From Arenibacter sp. F20364 (GTDB taxonomy: Bacteria; Bacteroidota; Bacteroidia; Flavobacteriales; Flavobacteriaceae): 64,000 nt of DNA. The stretch spans positions 231,677 to 295,676 of the forward strand of contig NZ_JALKBD010000003.1 in assembly GCF_023015905.1 (NCBI RefSeq). Direction: 5' to 3'. Positions 36,774-46,666 of this stretch are shown piece after piece. Numbering within the stretch: the stretch's first letter is position 1; every line of letters begins with the position of its first letter. The notes beneath the pieces were generated by a model that made no database searches, was not told the DNA's origin, and saw only the letters and a program-made list of their open reading frames with translations. Both the position numbers and the translations under genes were made by a program.

Positions 36774-38363
36774 ATGAAAAAGTATCTATATTTTTTGTTT
36801 GTATTGCTTCCAATGTTGTTCGGCGCATGTACGGATGACTTTGTGGAAGCGAACACGGATCCCTATGATATTACCGACGAATCCCTTAAACAAGATTTTA
36901 ACAATTTGGGTTCCTTTTATTCTGGAATGTTATATGAGATTTTTGGAAACCAGATAGATCATAACCTAACAAACGTGTCTTACGCCCAACATTTGGCACA
37001 GCCTACTGTTTTTGTTGGAAATGTCAATAATACCACCTACTATATTACTTGGAACGGATATTGGCAAAGGGAATACAATAATGTTATGGCAAAAGCTAAA
37101 CAGGTTATTGAATTGGCTGAGGCCGAAGGCAATACCATGTTCGTGGAATGGGCTAATTTAATTCGGGTATTATCCATGTCAAGATTGACGACCTACTATG
37201 GGCCTATTATATATTCTCAATATGGTATAGAGGGGAGTGCACTATATGATAGTGAGCCCGATCTGTACAATGCGCTCTTTAGCGATTTGGATCGAATTAT
37301 AGCCACTTTCAATGAAGATCCAAGTTATTCAGGATTCAGTGCATTTGATAATACTTATGGGGGAGATGTAAAGCTTTGGGCAAAATTCGCCAATTCCTTA
37401 CGTTTACAATTGGCCATGCGAATCTCCAAAGTGGCTCCAGAATTGGCAAAGACCCAGGGAGAAAAAGCTATGGCAGATCCAGTAGGACTCATCGAAACGA
37501 ATGGGGATAACATGAATATATTTTTAAATGGAAATAAGTTCCATCCGGCACAGATTTGTTTTGAATGGAATGACACCCGAATGAGTGCCACTATGGAATC
37601 CATATTAATCGGTTATCAAGATCCACGAATACATGCTTTTTTTGATCCAGTGGCTGAAGCCGATATGGATTTAGTCAGTGATCATCCCGAATGGCCATAC
37701 AAAGGAATTCGTAATGGAGCCCATTTGGTTGCAAAAGACGACCACACACCTTTTTCAACGATAGATGCAAATTTTAATGACCCGACTAAAGTAACCTCTC
37801 GTAAGGTGATTAGTGCAGATGAGGTGTTTTTCTTAAAGGCAGAGGCCGCCTTAAGGGGCTGGGCTGGTGCCGGGGATGCCCAGGCCAATTATGAAGCGGG
37901 TGTTAAGGCTTCCTTTGAACTATGGGGCGCAGGCGGTGTGGATGCCTATTTGGCAGATGATACAAGCCTACCTATTGATTACGATGATCCCGTAGAGACA
38001 GGAGCGGTAAACGATTTCACCAACCAAATAACCAATACCATTGCATGGGACGAAGGAGCAGATAACGAGACAAAATTGGAGAAAATTATTACCCAAAAAT
38101 GGATCGCTGCCTATACCAATGAAATGGAGGCTTGGGCCGATTTTAGACGAACTGGCTACCCAAAATTACCTCCTGTATATGAGAATAATAGTAATGCAGA
38201 TTGGGGAGTAGTGCCAGATGGGGAATTTATTAAAAGAATGCCTTATCCTAATGCAGAAAGAGAAGGTAACCCGGCTACCATTACTGATGCGGAAAGCAAA
38301 TTGGGTGGTCCTGACGAAATTAATACTCGCCTTTGGTGGGATACGGGCGGACCAAACTTTTGA
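36774..38363 (+). CDS. SusD/RagB family surface lipoprotein (SusD-like_2 type)
   Basis: This 529-residue surface lipoprotein acts as the lid and binding protein for the SusC barrel. The lipobox is LLPMLFGAC (Cys19), followed by an acidic TDD that fits lipoprotein surface export in Bacteroidota. The helical TPR-like scaffold is visible in SMSRLTTYYGPIIYSQYG, LWAKFANSLRLQLAMRIS, and the FLKAEAALRGW motif near residue 360. It belongs to the SusD-like_2 branch, often paired with non-starch loci and sometimes peptide or small-oligosaccharide uptake. A strong terminator follows. Confidence 0.94.
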   Translation: MKKYLYFLFVLLPMLFGACTDDFVEANTDPYDITDESLKQDFNNLGSFYSGMLYEIFGNQIDHNLTNVSYAQHLAQPTVFVGNVNNTTYYITWNGYWQREYNNVMAKAKQVIELAEAEGNTMFVEWANLIRVLSMSRLTTYYGPIIYSQYGIEGSALYDSEPDLYNALFSDLDRIIATFNEDPSYSGFSAFDNTYGGDVKLWAKFANSLRLQLAMRISKVAPELAKTQGEKAMADPVGLIETNGDNMNIFLNGNKFHPAQICFEWNDTRMSATMESILIGYQDPRIHAFFDPVAEADMDLVSDHPEWPYKGIRNGAHLVAKDDHTPFSTIDANFNDPTKVTSRKVISADEVFFLKAEAALRGWAGAGDAQANYEAGVKASFELWGAGGVDAYLADDTSLPIDYDDPVETGAVNDFTNQITNTIAWDEGADNETKLEKIITQKWIAAYTNEMEAWADFRRTGYPKLPPVYENNSNADWGVVPDGEFIKRMPYPNAEREGNPATITDAESKLGGPDEINTRLWWDTGGPNF

Positions 38364-38397
38364 TCTTCAAGCATCTAATTTAAAAGTAAAAAGACTG

Positions 38398-38430
38398 AAA
38401 ACCTGTGATTTTTTAATCACAGGTTTTTTT
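38398..38430 (+). terminator. Rho-independent terminator after susD
   Basis: A 13-bp perfect stem (AAAACCTGTGATT with AATCACAGGTTTT) encloses a T4 loop and is followed by more Ts. It separates the susCD unit from the VCBS/DUF5107 unit. Confidence 0.92.
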
Positions 38431-38624
38431 ATGTTTATTGATTTTTTACATGAGCTAAAATTTTGGATAAATCCATGAATTTTCATTTTAAACATCTTCA
38501 TTTGTATTGGTGGGTCCCCTTAATTTATTAACTTACCCTCTTTAATTTTACCAAGTAGGTTTATTTTTTTGTTGCAATAACGAACATATAAAACCTCGCC
38601 TTTATTGCTAAATTTTAATTGAAC

Positions 38625-41600
38625 ATGAGTAAAACAATCACCAAAATATACCTGTTTCTCACAACTGCAATGTTCCTTTCTTGTCAACAAGTTGATGATA
38701 GTAAAATGTTCTCCCTGATGCCCGGCAATAAAACAGGAATTACTTTTAAACCTATTTTAAAGGAAACCGAGGAATTTAATATTTTAACCTATGGCTATAT
38801 CTATAATGGAGGAGGCATATCTGTGGGCGATCTTAACAATGATGGCCTTCCAGACCTCTATTTTACTGCTAGTATGGTAGGAAGTAGGCTATACATCAAT
38901 AAAGGCAATTTTAAATTTGAAGAAATTGCCCAAAAAGCAGGGGTATTTGCAGAAGGTTTATGGAATACAGGGACTACCATGGCCGATGTTAATGGGGATG
39001 GTTATTTGGATATTTATGTGTGTAGGTCTGCAGCAAAGGACGATTTTAAAAGAAAAAACTTACTTTTTATAAATAACGGAGACTTGACCTTTACGGAGAA
39101 GGCCGCAGATTATGGCATTGATGATGCCGGTTATTCCACCCAAGGTGCTTTTTTTGATTATGACAAGGATGGCGATCTGGATTTATATGTGGTAAACCAT
39201 TCTTCACAGGAATATTCAAGCTTTAGGCAAATATCCAATAACCTTAAGCAACAAAGAAACCCTGCCTATGAAGACCGACTTTATAGAAACGATGATGGAA
39301 AGTTTGTAGATGTTAGTGAATCTTCCGGACTTGTTTCAAATGTTTTGGGTTTTGGATTGGGAATTGCCGTTTCGGATATGAATAATGATAATTGGCCAGA
39401 TATTTATATTTCGAATGATTTTAAGGAACAGGACTATTTGTACATCAATAATCATGATGGCACCTTTACCGAAAGTCTTGAAGAATTTATTGGGCACACC
39501 TCCCATTTTTCCATGGGTTCGGATGTAGCGGATATCAATAATGATGGCTTTCCGGAAATTATGACCTTGGACATGCTCCCGGAAAACAATTACCGATTAA
39601 AGATGGTCTCCGGTCCGGACAATTATGACAAAAACACCTTCTTGGAGAAATCCGGATTCTATTATCAGACCATGAGAAATATGATGCATTTGAACAATCA
39701 GGGGATAGCCTTTTCTGAAATTGGACAATTTGCAGGGGTATCCAATACCGACTGGAGTTGGGCTACCCTTTTTACGGATTTGGACAATGACGGGTTAAAG
39801 GATTTATACATTACCAATGGTGTAAAAAGGGATTATACCAATATGGATTTTATGAACTATGCCGTTCAGGAAAGAATTAATCAAAATAAAACCGGGGTAG
39901 AGACGGCCATTACAGATTTGTTGGAGAATATGCCCGCTACCATTGAAGAGAATTATACCTATCAAAATAATGGCGACCTTACTTTTTCCAAAGTCAATGA
40001 AGCCTGGGGACTAAATCAGAAATCGCTTTCCAATGGGGCCGTATATGCCGACTTGGACAATGACGGGGATCTAGATCTTGTGGTCAATAACATAGATGAA
40101 TACCCTTTTGTTTACAGAAACAATAGTGAACTGCACACTACCAACCATCACTTAAAAATTAATTTTAAGGGTGAAGGAAAAAACACTTATGGCATTGGCT
40201 CCAAAGTTACTTTGACCATTGGAAACAAAATACTTATGCAAGAATTTATGCCCACCAGGGGCTTTCAATCTTCCGTAGATTTTAATCTTATTTTTGGTCT
40301 TGGGGATGCGACGTCCGTAGATGAACTTAAAATTATTTGGCCCAATGGCCAAGTGCAAATTTTAAATGATATAAAGGCGGATGAAACCATTACCCTAAAT
40401 CAAAAGGATGCAGTTTTATTGGAAAATAATTCCGAACCGATAGTTGGAACAACCTATTTTACAGACATTACTATGGATAGTCTTATCCCCTACCGGCATT
40501 TGGAGAATGATTATAACGATTTTAAACGTGAACAGTTACTCCCCCATAAATTATCTACCCAAGGACCAACAATAACTAAAGCGGACGTAAATAATGATGG
40601 TCTCGAAGATATATATGTCGGTGGCGCCAAAGGAAGTGAAGGTCGAATGTTTAAGCAGACGTCTTGGGGCAAGTTCCTGTCCATCAATGAAAAAATATTC
40701 ATTACTGATAAGGAATCGGAAGACATTGGATCCCTTTTCTTCGATGCGGATAAGGACGGGGATATGGATCTTTATGTGGTAAGTGGCGGAAACGATTTTG
40801 ATGAAGATTCCGTTGAACTACAAGATAGACTTTACATCAACGACGGTAGGGGCAATTTCTACAAAAATACTAATGCCCTACCAAAGATGCTTTCAAGCAA
40901 TTCCTGTGTCAAGGCCAGTGATATTGACGGAGATGGGGATTTGGACCTTTTTGTGGGCGGCCGATTGGTTCCTGGTAAATATCCCACCGCTCCAAGAAGT
41001 TATATTTTGCAGAACAACGGTAAAGGCACTTTTACGGATATCACCTTTACTGTAAACCCAGATCTTGAATATCCCGGAATGGTCACAGATGCTTTGTGGA
41101 CTGATTTTGATAATGATAATATTAATGATCTAATTCTGGTAGGTGAATGGATGAAAATCAGGACATTCAAAAATGTAAGTGGTAAACTTGTGGAAGTATA
41201 TGAAAACAATGGCCTGAATGATTCCGAGGGCTGGTGGAACAGTATTGAACAAGGTGATTTTGACAAGGATGGGGATATGGATTATATAGTTGGAAATTTT
41301 GGAAGAAATTCCCAGTTAAAAACCTCGCCTTCCGAACCAGTAACTTTGTATACCAAGGATTTTGATAGCAATGGCTCTTTAGATCCCATATTGTGTTCCT
41401 ATAACTTGGGAGAGGAATTTCCTGTTTTTTCAAAAGATGACATGGTGGGCCAATTAAGTGGGCTCAAAGGTAAATATTTAAATTATTCAGACTATGCATC
41501 TGCCAAAATCACGGATGTATTTAGCCCTGAGGAATTAAAAGGGGCTATGGTCTTAAAAGCTAAAAATTTCAATACCAGTTATATGGAAAACCTGGGAGAT

Positions 41601-41948
41601 GGAAAATTTAAGCTCGTACCCTTGCCAATCGAAACACAGTTTTCACCAATATATGGGATATTAAATGGGGATTTTAACAATGATGGCAACGAAGACGTGG
41701 TTGTTGGGGGTAATTTTTTTGGAACCAGGGTAAAATTTGGAAGATATGATGCCAATAAAGGCTTGGTCCTGTGTGGTGACGGAAAAGGCAATTTTAAACC
41801 TTCAACTGTAATGGAAAGTGGATTAAATATTGACGGAGAAATAAGGGATGTCACCAAAATTACCTTGGCCGACAAAACAGAGGTAGTACTGTTTGTAAGA
41901 AACAATGACGGTATAGCAATGTATAAAATAGAATCAACTAAAAAATAG
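38625..41948 (+). CDS. VCBS / ASPIC-UnbV repeat lipoprotein
   Basis: The protein has 1107 residues from the ATG at 38625 (a TTG at 38619 would add two). The lipobox TAMFLSC (Cys about 20) predicts a lipoprotein, probably surface-exposed. There are many FG-GAP/VCBS blade repeats with calcium-binding loops of the DxNxDGxxD type (DLNNDGLPDLY, DVNGDGYLDIY, DYDKDGDLDLY, DIDGDGDLDLF). A central ASPIC/UnbV segment (about 510-590, GIGSKVTLTIG, PTRGFQSSVDF, LKIIWPNGQ) divides two propellers. Such proteins often accompany SusCD systems as presumed glycan binders; no catalytic residues are evident. It is joined to the DUF5107 gene by a 4-base gap. Confidence 0.92.
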   Translation: MSKTITKIYLFLTTAMFLSCQQVDDSKMFSLMPGNKTGITFKPILKETEEFNILTYGYIYNGGGISVGDLNNDGLPDLYFTASMVGSRLYINKGNFKFEEIAQKAGVFAEGLWNTGTTMADVNGDGYLDIYVCRSAAKDDFKRKNLLFINNGDLTFTEKAADYGIDDAGYSTQGAFFDYDKDGDLDLYVVNHSSQEYSSFRQISNNLKQQRNPAYEDRLYRNDDGKFVDVSESSGLVSNVLGFGLGIAVSDMNNDNWPDIYISNDFKEQDYLYINNHDGTFTESLEEFIGHTSHFSMGSDVADINNDGFPEIMTLDMLPENNYRLKMVSGPDNYDKNTFLEKSGFYYQTMRNMMHLNNQGIAFSEIGQFAGVSNTDWSWATLFTDLDNDGLKDLYITNGVKRDYTNMDFMNYAVQERINQNKTGVETAITDLLENMPATIEENYTYQNNGDLTFSKVNEAWGLNQKSLSNGAVYADLDNDGDLDLVVNNIDEYPFVYRNNSELHTTNHHLKINFKGEGKNTYGIGSKVTLTIGNKILMQEFMPTRGFQSSVDFNLIFGLGDATSVDELKIIWPNGQVQILNDIKADETITLNQKDAVLLENNSEPIVGTTYFTDITMDSLIPYRHLENDYNDFKREQLLPHKLSTQGPTITKADVNNDGLEDIYVGGAKGSEGRMFKQTSWGKFLSINEKIFITDKESEDIGSLFFDADKDGDMDLYVVSGGNDFDEDSVELQDRLYINDGRGNFYKNTNALPKMLSSNSCVKASDIDGDGDLDLFVGGRLVPGKYPTAPRSYILQNNGKGTFTDITFTVNPDLEYPGMVTDALWTDFDNDNINDLILVGEWMKIRTFKNVSGKLVEVYENNGLNDSEGWWNSIEQGDFDKDGDMDYIVGNFGRNSQLKTSPSEPVTLYTKDFDSNGSLDPILCSYNLGEEFPVFSKDDMVGQLSGLKGKYLNYSDYASAKITDVFSPEELKGAMVLKAKNFNTSYMENLGDGKFKLVPLPIETQFSPIYGILNGDFNNDGNEDVVVGGNFFGTRVKFGRYDANKGLVLCGDGKGNFKPSTVMESGLNIDGEIRDVTKITLADKTEVVLFVRNNDGIAMYKIESTKK

Positions 41949-41952
41949 TAAA

Positions 41953-44900
41953 GTGAAAGTAAAGATTATCAGCTTAATAATTGCATTGGGATTATGTCTT
42001 GGAAGCATGGCCCAATCGCCATCTGCGACCATAAAGGAAGAAATGATGTCCTTGGATACGTACGACTTCAGTAAGCCTAACCCCGTCCCCATCCTGACCG
42101 ACAATGCCAAAATTTATCCATATTTCAAGTATGAAGGATATGAAAATATCGCAAAGAAGAAAAATTGGAAGGTAGTTACTTTGGAAAATGATTTCATCAA
42201 AGTCTTTGTACTACCCGAAATAGGAGGTAAAGTCTGGGGAGCAATAGAGAAAAGTACAGGTGAAGAATTTCTTTATAAAAATGAAGTTATTAAATTCAGA
42301 AATATTTCAATGCGTGGACCTTGGACCTCTGGCGGGATTGAGTTCAATTTTGGAATTATAGGGCATCACCCGTCTACTGCTACTCCAGTAGATTATGTGG
42401 TAAAAACAAATGATGATGGAAGTGTAAGCTGTGTCGTAGGGAGCGCTGACCTCCCCTCAAATACGGATTGGAGGGTAGAAATAAGGCTTGAAAAGGACAA
42501 GGCCTACTTTGAAACCAATGCCTCTTGGTACAATGGTTCCCCTATTGATCAATCCTATTACAATTGGATGACCGCTGCGGCAGTTGTTTCGGACGATTTG
42601 GAGTTCATCTATCCAGGAAATCAATTTTTGGAGCACGGAGGAGCAGCCAAGCCATGGCCAATAGATGCTGAAGGCAGAGATCTTTCCCTCTATAAAAACA
42701 ATAATTTTGATAAGGATATTTCCGAACATGTGGTAGGCGATTATAAAGACTATTTTGGCGGATATTATCACAATAGAAATTTTGGTTTTGGCCACTGGGC
42801 ACCCTATGAAGAAATGCCGGGACAGAAACTCTGGTTATGGTCCATGGCAAGGTCGGGAGCTATTTGGGAGGATTTACTTACTGACACCGATGGACAGTAT
42901 ATGGAGTTCCAGGCCGGTCGACTTCTTAATCAATATTCCCCTGCAGAAACCAACCCTATTTCACAAGCAAATTTTGAACCCTATGTCATGGACCGTTGGA
43001 AAGAAATCTGGTTTCCTTTCAAAGAAATTGGTGGAATGGTAGATGCTACGGAATACGGTGTCCTTAACGTTAAGGAATCGGATAAAGGACTCTATATCGG
43101 TATCAATGCCCTACAAAGCCTAAGTGATAATTTAACGGTATCCATCAATGGGAAAGAAGTTTTTTCTAAGGAAATCATCTTAAAGCCCATGGGAGTTTTT
43201 TCTCAAGAGCTTCCATTAAAGGACTCCGGGGAAATAGTGGTAAAATTAGGGGATAAAAAATTATTTTATACCTCCAATGGCGAAAGTACCCTCATAAAAC
43301 GTCCGTTTATTGATGATGAAGCAATAAAGGTCTCCATGAGCGAACAACTTTACCATGAAGGTTGGGAGGCACTAAAGTTTAGGGATTATGAACTCGCCAG
43401 CAAAAAATTAAATGAATTGGTGGATTTTGACCCATCCCATCAGGATGGATTGTTGAAGTTGGCAGGATTGGAATATCGAAAAACGGATTATCACAAAGCT
43501 CTGGAATATGTAAGTAGGGTTTTAAAATTGGACACCTATAATACTGAAGCCAATTACTTGGCTGGAATTATATATCGTGCCCTAAATGACAGTATTAATG
43601 CTTTGGAATCTTTTGGCTGGGCTGCCAGAAGCATGAAGTACAGATCTGTATCCTATGCCCAAATGGCCGAAATTTATTTCTCGTTACAAAATTTGGAAAG
43701 AGCAAATCTATATGCCAATAAAGCGTTGGATTACAATACCTACAACCTAAATGCGCGAAAAATTAAATTATTGTTGCAAAGGAAAAACAATAGCTCCAAT
43801 GCATTTAATGAAGAATATAACGCACTAATAAAAATAGATCCCTTAAATCATTTTGCTCTAATAGAATCCCAATTATTATCAGGGGATACCCCTCTTATTA
43901 TGCCAAAGGAAATCAATAATGAATTTCCCGATGAATCCATTCTGGAACTGGCCATTTATTATAAGGACTTAGGATTGGTATCGGAGGCCATGGAGATACT
44001 AAAATTATCCAAAACATCGAATGCCAAAATACACCTTTGGGCTGCTCATTTGGCTCAGGATATGGCCAGTGGGCCAAATAATGAATATTTGGGGAAGGCC
44101 ATAGCAGATCCTGTAGATTTTGTTTTCCCCTATAGGCCTGAAACCATTGATATCCTTCAGTGGGCCATCTCACAAAATGCAAATTGGAAATTTAAATACT
44201 ACTTGGCGCAAAATTATATTGCTGTAGGACAAAAGAATTTAGGATTGCAGCTCTTAAAAGAATGTGGAAATGAACCAGATTCCGACATTTTTTATCGTTT
44301 TAGGGCGAAGATGTTCAAAAATGAAGATTATGCTGCCAATGAAAAGGATTATTTAAAAGCACTGCAGCTAAACAATACCGATTGGAAACTTAGGGAAGAA
44401 GTGATTCAATTTTATTTAGATAATGATAAAATTGAAGCAGCCTATAAATTGGCTAAAAAGTCCTACTCCAAATATCCCAAGAATGCCAACATAGGATTGA
44501 TCTATGCCAAATCTGCCCTGTTGAACAATCAATATGGAAAAACTATTGAAGTCTTAAACGACATATTGATATTACCTTTTGAACATGCCTCTGAAAGCAA
44601 AAAAATATATACCGATGCCCATATTTTAATGGCTTTGGATAACATGCAATCTAGGAATTACAAGAGGGCTATATCCTTCTTGGAATCGTCAAAAGAATGG
44701 CCGGAAAATCTGGGAGTTGGAAAACCTTTCCATGCCGATGAAAGACTACAGGATTATCTACTTGCAGTCAATTTTGAATTGCTTAAAGATTCCAGAAAAA
44801 GAGAACAGTTATTGACCAACATATTGTCCTATCAAAATAACAATAAGAAGATGGTATCCCCTAATGATCTGTTTAAACTATTATCCCTTAATAAATTAGG

Positions 44901-45075
44901 AAAGAGCGCGGAATTGGAATCTTCCATAAATCGAATTTCAAATATCAATACCATTATGGGCAAGTTGGTTCTGGCATTGTATAGCAATGATGCTAAAGCG
45001 ATACCGGAAATAAAAAATAAAAATATTTTAAGCCATCCGTCTCTGAAAATATTGGAAGCAGCGAGTAAATATTAA
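41953..45075 (+). CDS. Secreted DUF5107 and TPR-repeat protein
   Basis: The protein has 1040 residues and starts at a GTG that places a signal peptide (KIISLIIALGLCLGSMAQ) correctly. The N-terminal DUF5107 domain (about 30-330) has a galactose-mutarotase-like look: FVLPEIGGKVWGAIEKSTG, FRNISMRGPWTSGGIEFNFG and GHHPSTATPVDYVV. DUF5107 proteins are associated with carbohydrate loci and may be glycan-active or glycan-binding, but I can point to no proven catalytic pair here. From about residue 460 on it is almost entirely tetratricopeptide repeats (LKLAGLEYRKTDYHKALEYV and others). With the upstream VCBS gene it forms a two-gene unit closed by a terminator. Confidence 0.88.
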   Translation: MKVKIISLIIALGLCLGSMAQSPSATIKEEMMSLDTYDFSKPNPVPILTDNAKIYPYFKYEGYENIAKKKNWKVVTLENDFIKVFVLPEIGGKVWGAIEKSTGEEFLYKNEVIKFRNISMRGPWTSGGIEFNFGIIGHHPSTATPVDYVVKTNDDGSVSCVVGSADLPSNTDWRVEIRLEKDKAYFETNASWYNGSPIDQSYYNWMTAAAVVSDDLEFIYPGNQFLEHGGAAKPWPIDAEGRDLSLYKNNNFDKDISEHVVGDYKDYFGGYYHNRNFGFGHWAPYEEMPGQKLWLWSMARSGAIWEDLLTDTDGQYMEFQAGRLLNQYSPAETNPISQANFEPYVMDRWKEIWFPFKEIGGMVDATEYGVLNVKESDKGLYIGINALQSLSDNLTVSINGKEVFSKEIILKPMGVFSQELPLKDSGEIVVKLGDKKLFYTSNGESTLIKRPFIDDEAIKVSMSEQLYHEGWEALKFRDYELASKKLNELVDFDPSHQDGLLKLAGLEYRKTDYHKALEYVSRVLKLDTYNTEANYLAGIIYRALNDSINALESFGWAARSMKYRSVSYAQMAEIYFSLQNLERANLYANKALDYNTYNLNARKIKLLLQRKNNSSNAFNEEYNALIKIDPLNHFALIESQLLSGDTPLIMPKEINNEFPDESILELAIYYKDLGLVSEAMEILKLSKTSNAKIHLWAAHLAQDMASGPNNEYLGKAIADPVDFVFPYRPETIDILQWAISQNANWKFKYYLAQNYIAVGQKNLGLQLLKECGNEPDSDIFYRFRAKMFKNEDYAANEKDYLKALQLNNTDWKLREEVIQFYLDNDKIEAAYKLAKKSYSKYPKNANIGLIYAKSALLNNQYGKTIEVLNDILILPFEHASESKKIYTDAHILMALDNMQSRNYKRAISFLESSKEWPENLGVGKPFHADERLQDYLLAVNFELLKDSRKREQLLTNILSYQNNNKKMVSPNDLFKLLSLNKLGKSAELESSINRISNINTIMGKLVLALYSNDAKAIPEIKNKNILSHPSLKILEAASKY

Positions 45076-45170
45076 ATAATCATACCGCGGGGTTACAGTC
45101 TAAAGTTCTGTACTACGATCCTCGGAATCACAAACTAAATAGAAGCGTTTTTTCGGAAACGAAACTTCTA

Positions 45171-45202
45171 AAAAAAAGCTCACTTTTCAGTGAGCTTTTT
45201 TA
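45171..45202. terminator. Bidirectional terminator between DUF5107 and DUF2911 genes
   Basis: AGCTCACT and AGTGAGCT pair around TTTC and are flanked by A and T runs on both sides. It serves the plus-strand DUF5107 gene and the convergent minus-strand DUF2911 gene. Confidence 0.92.
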
Positions 45203-45218
45203 ACTTGTCAAGAGAATA

Positions 45219-46064
45219 CTACTTGCCCCCCCACTCTTTCAAGGAGTCTTTGTTCATCTTAATATAATCATCATTGCCTGCTGCTTCGGCAGCGGCCAAT
45301 GATCTTTTTGCAGTTTCAATAGCCTGCTTTTTATCGCCTGCTTTGGCATAAATTAGCGACTGTTGTCTTAATTGCCAAAATGCAGGTTCATAGGTCATGC
45401 TCATGGCTTTATCCATCCATTCTTTGGCCTTATTGATATCCTTTCCGGAATTCATGTAATACACAGCAGCTGCATAATAATCATTGGCATCCGGGCCTTT
45501 CATTACTTTTTCTATAGCACTTGTTACAGCCTTGTCCGTAGGAACATCAAACTTAACACCTACATATGCATCTGACCAAAACATGCCCAAAGTGGCAGCG
45601 TTATCAGAAAGGCCATCTATAGAAATCGTAAAAGTTTCAACCTCAAATGGCAGATTTTGCACTTGAACAGTGGTTTTAGCAGCCACCTTGCTTTCATCCC
45701 AATCAGATGGCGTTCCACCACCATTGTAATCGGTATAGAAAATAACTTCCCAGGAACTAGCTCCCGGCTTGGTAAAAATAGCATAAGAACCTGCTTTAAG
45801 TTCTTGACCTCCTATCTTTACATTTTCACTAAAGGTGATCTTGGTCCTGGCGTTGGCCCCTGTTCTCCATAATTTATCATAAGGCACCAAATCCCCAAAA
45901 ATGGTTCTTCCACGCATGGATGGCCTGGAATATTCCACCGTTACATCGGTCAATCCAACCTTTTGGATCAAAGTTGAGGACGGACTCGCTGCCGGTGTTG
46001 AGATCTGTGACTGTAGTCCGAAGGATACAGCAATCATAAATACTAAAAGTGTTATTTTTTTCAT
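45219..46064 (-). CDS. Secreted DUF2911 domain protein with TPR-like tail
   Basis: This 281-residue exported protein has a signal peptide MKKITLLVFMIAVSFGLQSQ. The DUF2911 domain (about 25-185) shows VTVEYSRPSMRGRTIFGDLVPYD, LWRTGANARTKITF and LKAGSYAIFTKPG, the core signature of this Bacteroidota family. The C-terminal part is a TPR-like helical stretch (ANDYYAAAVYYMNSGKD, AGDKKQAIETAKRSLAAAE). Function is unknown for the family. It is monocistronic and faces the sugar-uptake locus, with no sign of being part of it. Confidence 0.93.
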   Translation of the reverse strand: MKKITLLVFMIAVSFGLQSQISTPAASPSSTLIQKVGLTDVTVEYSRPSMRGRTIFGDLVPYDKLWRTGANARTKITFSENVKIGGQELKAGSYAIFTKPGASSWEVIFYTDYNGGGTPSDWDESKVAAKTTVQVQNLPFEVETFTISIDGLSDNAATLGMFWSDAYVGVKFDVPTDKAVTSAIEKVMKGPDANDYYAAAVYYMNSGKDINKAKEWMDKAMSMTYEPAFWQLRQQSLIYAKAGDKKQAIETAKRSLAAAEAAGNDDYIKMNKDSLKEWGGK

Positions 46065-46238
46065 GTTGATAAGTGTTTAGAACGTTTCTGCTAAATTACA
46101 TATTAAAAGCCTAATCTGGAAGTGGGTCTGTAGTATTATACCCAACTAATAATAATATCTTCCTAAGCGATAATGATATTTAAGCTATACTGCTTTACTC
46201 CTTTTTTAGTAAATTTATAGAACTCCAATGTGAAAGCG

Positions 46239-46658
46239 ATGACAGAGAACAAAACCAAAGCGAACAATAAATCCGTTATAGCTTTTCTAAATTCTGTTGT
46301 GGACGAAGAAAAACGTAAGGATGCACATGTATTAATGAAATTGTTTGAAAACATTACCCATGAACCGGCAGTAATGTGGGGAGAAAGTATAGTTGGCTTT
46401 GGCAGTTATCATTATAAATACGATTCCGGTCGGGAGGGAGATATGTGCATCACGGGATTTTCCCCTAGAAAAGCCAATTTTTCAATTTATATCATGTCAG
46501 GATTTTCCAATAAACAAGAGCTTTTGGAACAATTGGGTCCCCACAAAACGGGCAAGGCATGTCTATATATCAAGAGATTATCCGAAATAGATATAGACGT
46601 ACTTTCCAGAATTGTAAGATTATCCTATGAGCATTATAAAATCAAATATTCCCATTAA
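46239..46658 (+). CDS. DUF1801 domain protein
   Basis: The protein has 139 residues from the ATG at 46239; a GTG at 46230 would add three. The DUF1801 fold (YdhG-like) is marked by KRKDAHVLMKLFENITHEP, MWGESIVGFGSYHYKY and a central GREGDMCITGFSPRKANFSIY strand pair. The C-terminal LYIKRLSEIDIDVLSRIV helix is typical. The family is widely distributed and of unknown biochemical function. It is followed after 8 bases by a Crp/Fnr-family regulator, so they probably form one unit. Confidence 0.88.
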   Translation: MTENKTKANNKSVIAFLNSVVDEEKRKDAHVLMKLFENITHEPAVMWGESIVGFGSYHYKYDSGREGDMCITGFSPRKANFSIYIMSGFSNKQELLEQLGPHKTGKACLYIKRLSEIDIDVLSRIVRLSYEHYKIKYSH

Positions 46659-46666
46659 ACATTGAC

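Noticed and set aside
38364..38624. A second copy of the candidate LacI operator before the VCBS gene.
   Set aside because: No palindrome with a central CG resembling the one at 33613-33630 is present there.
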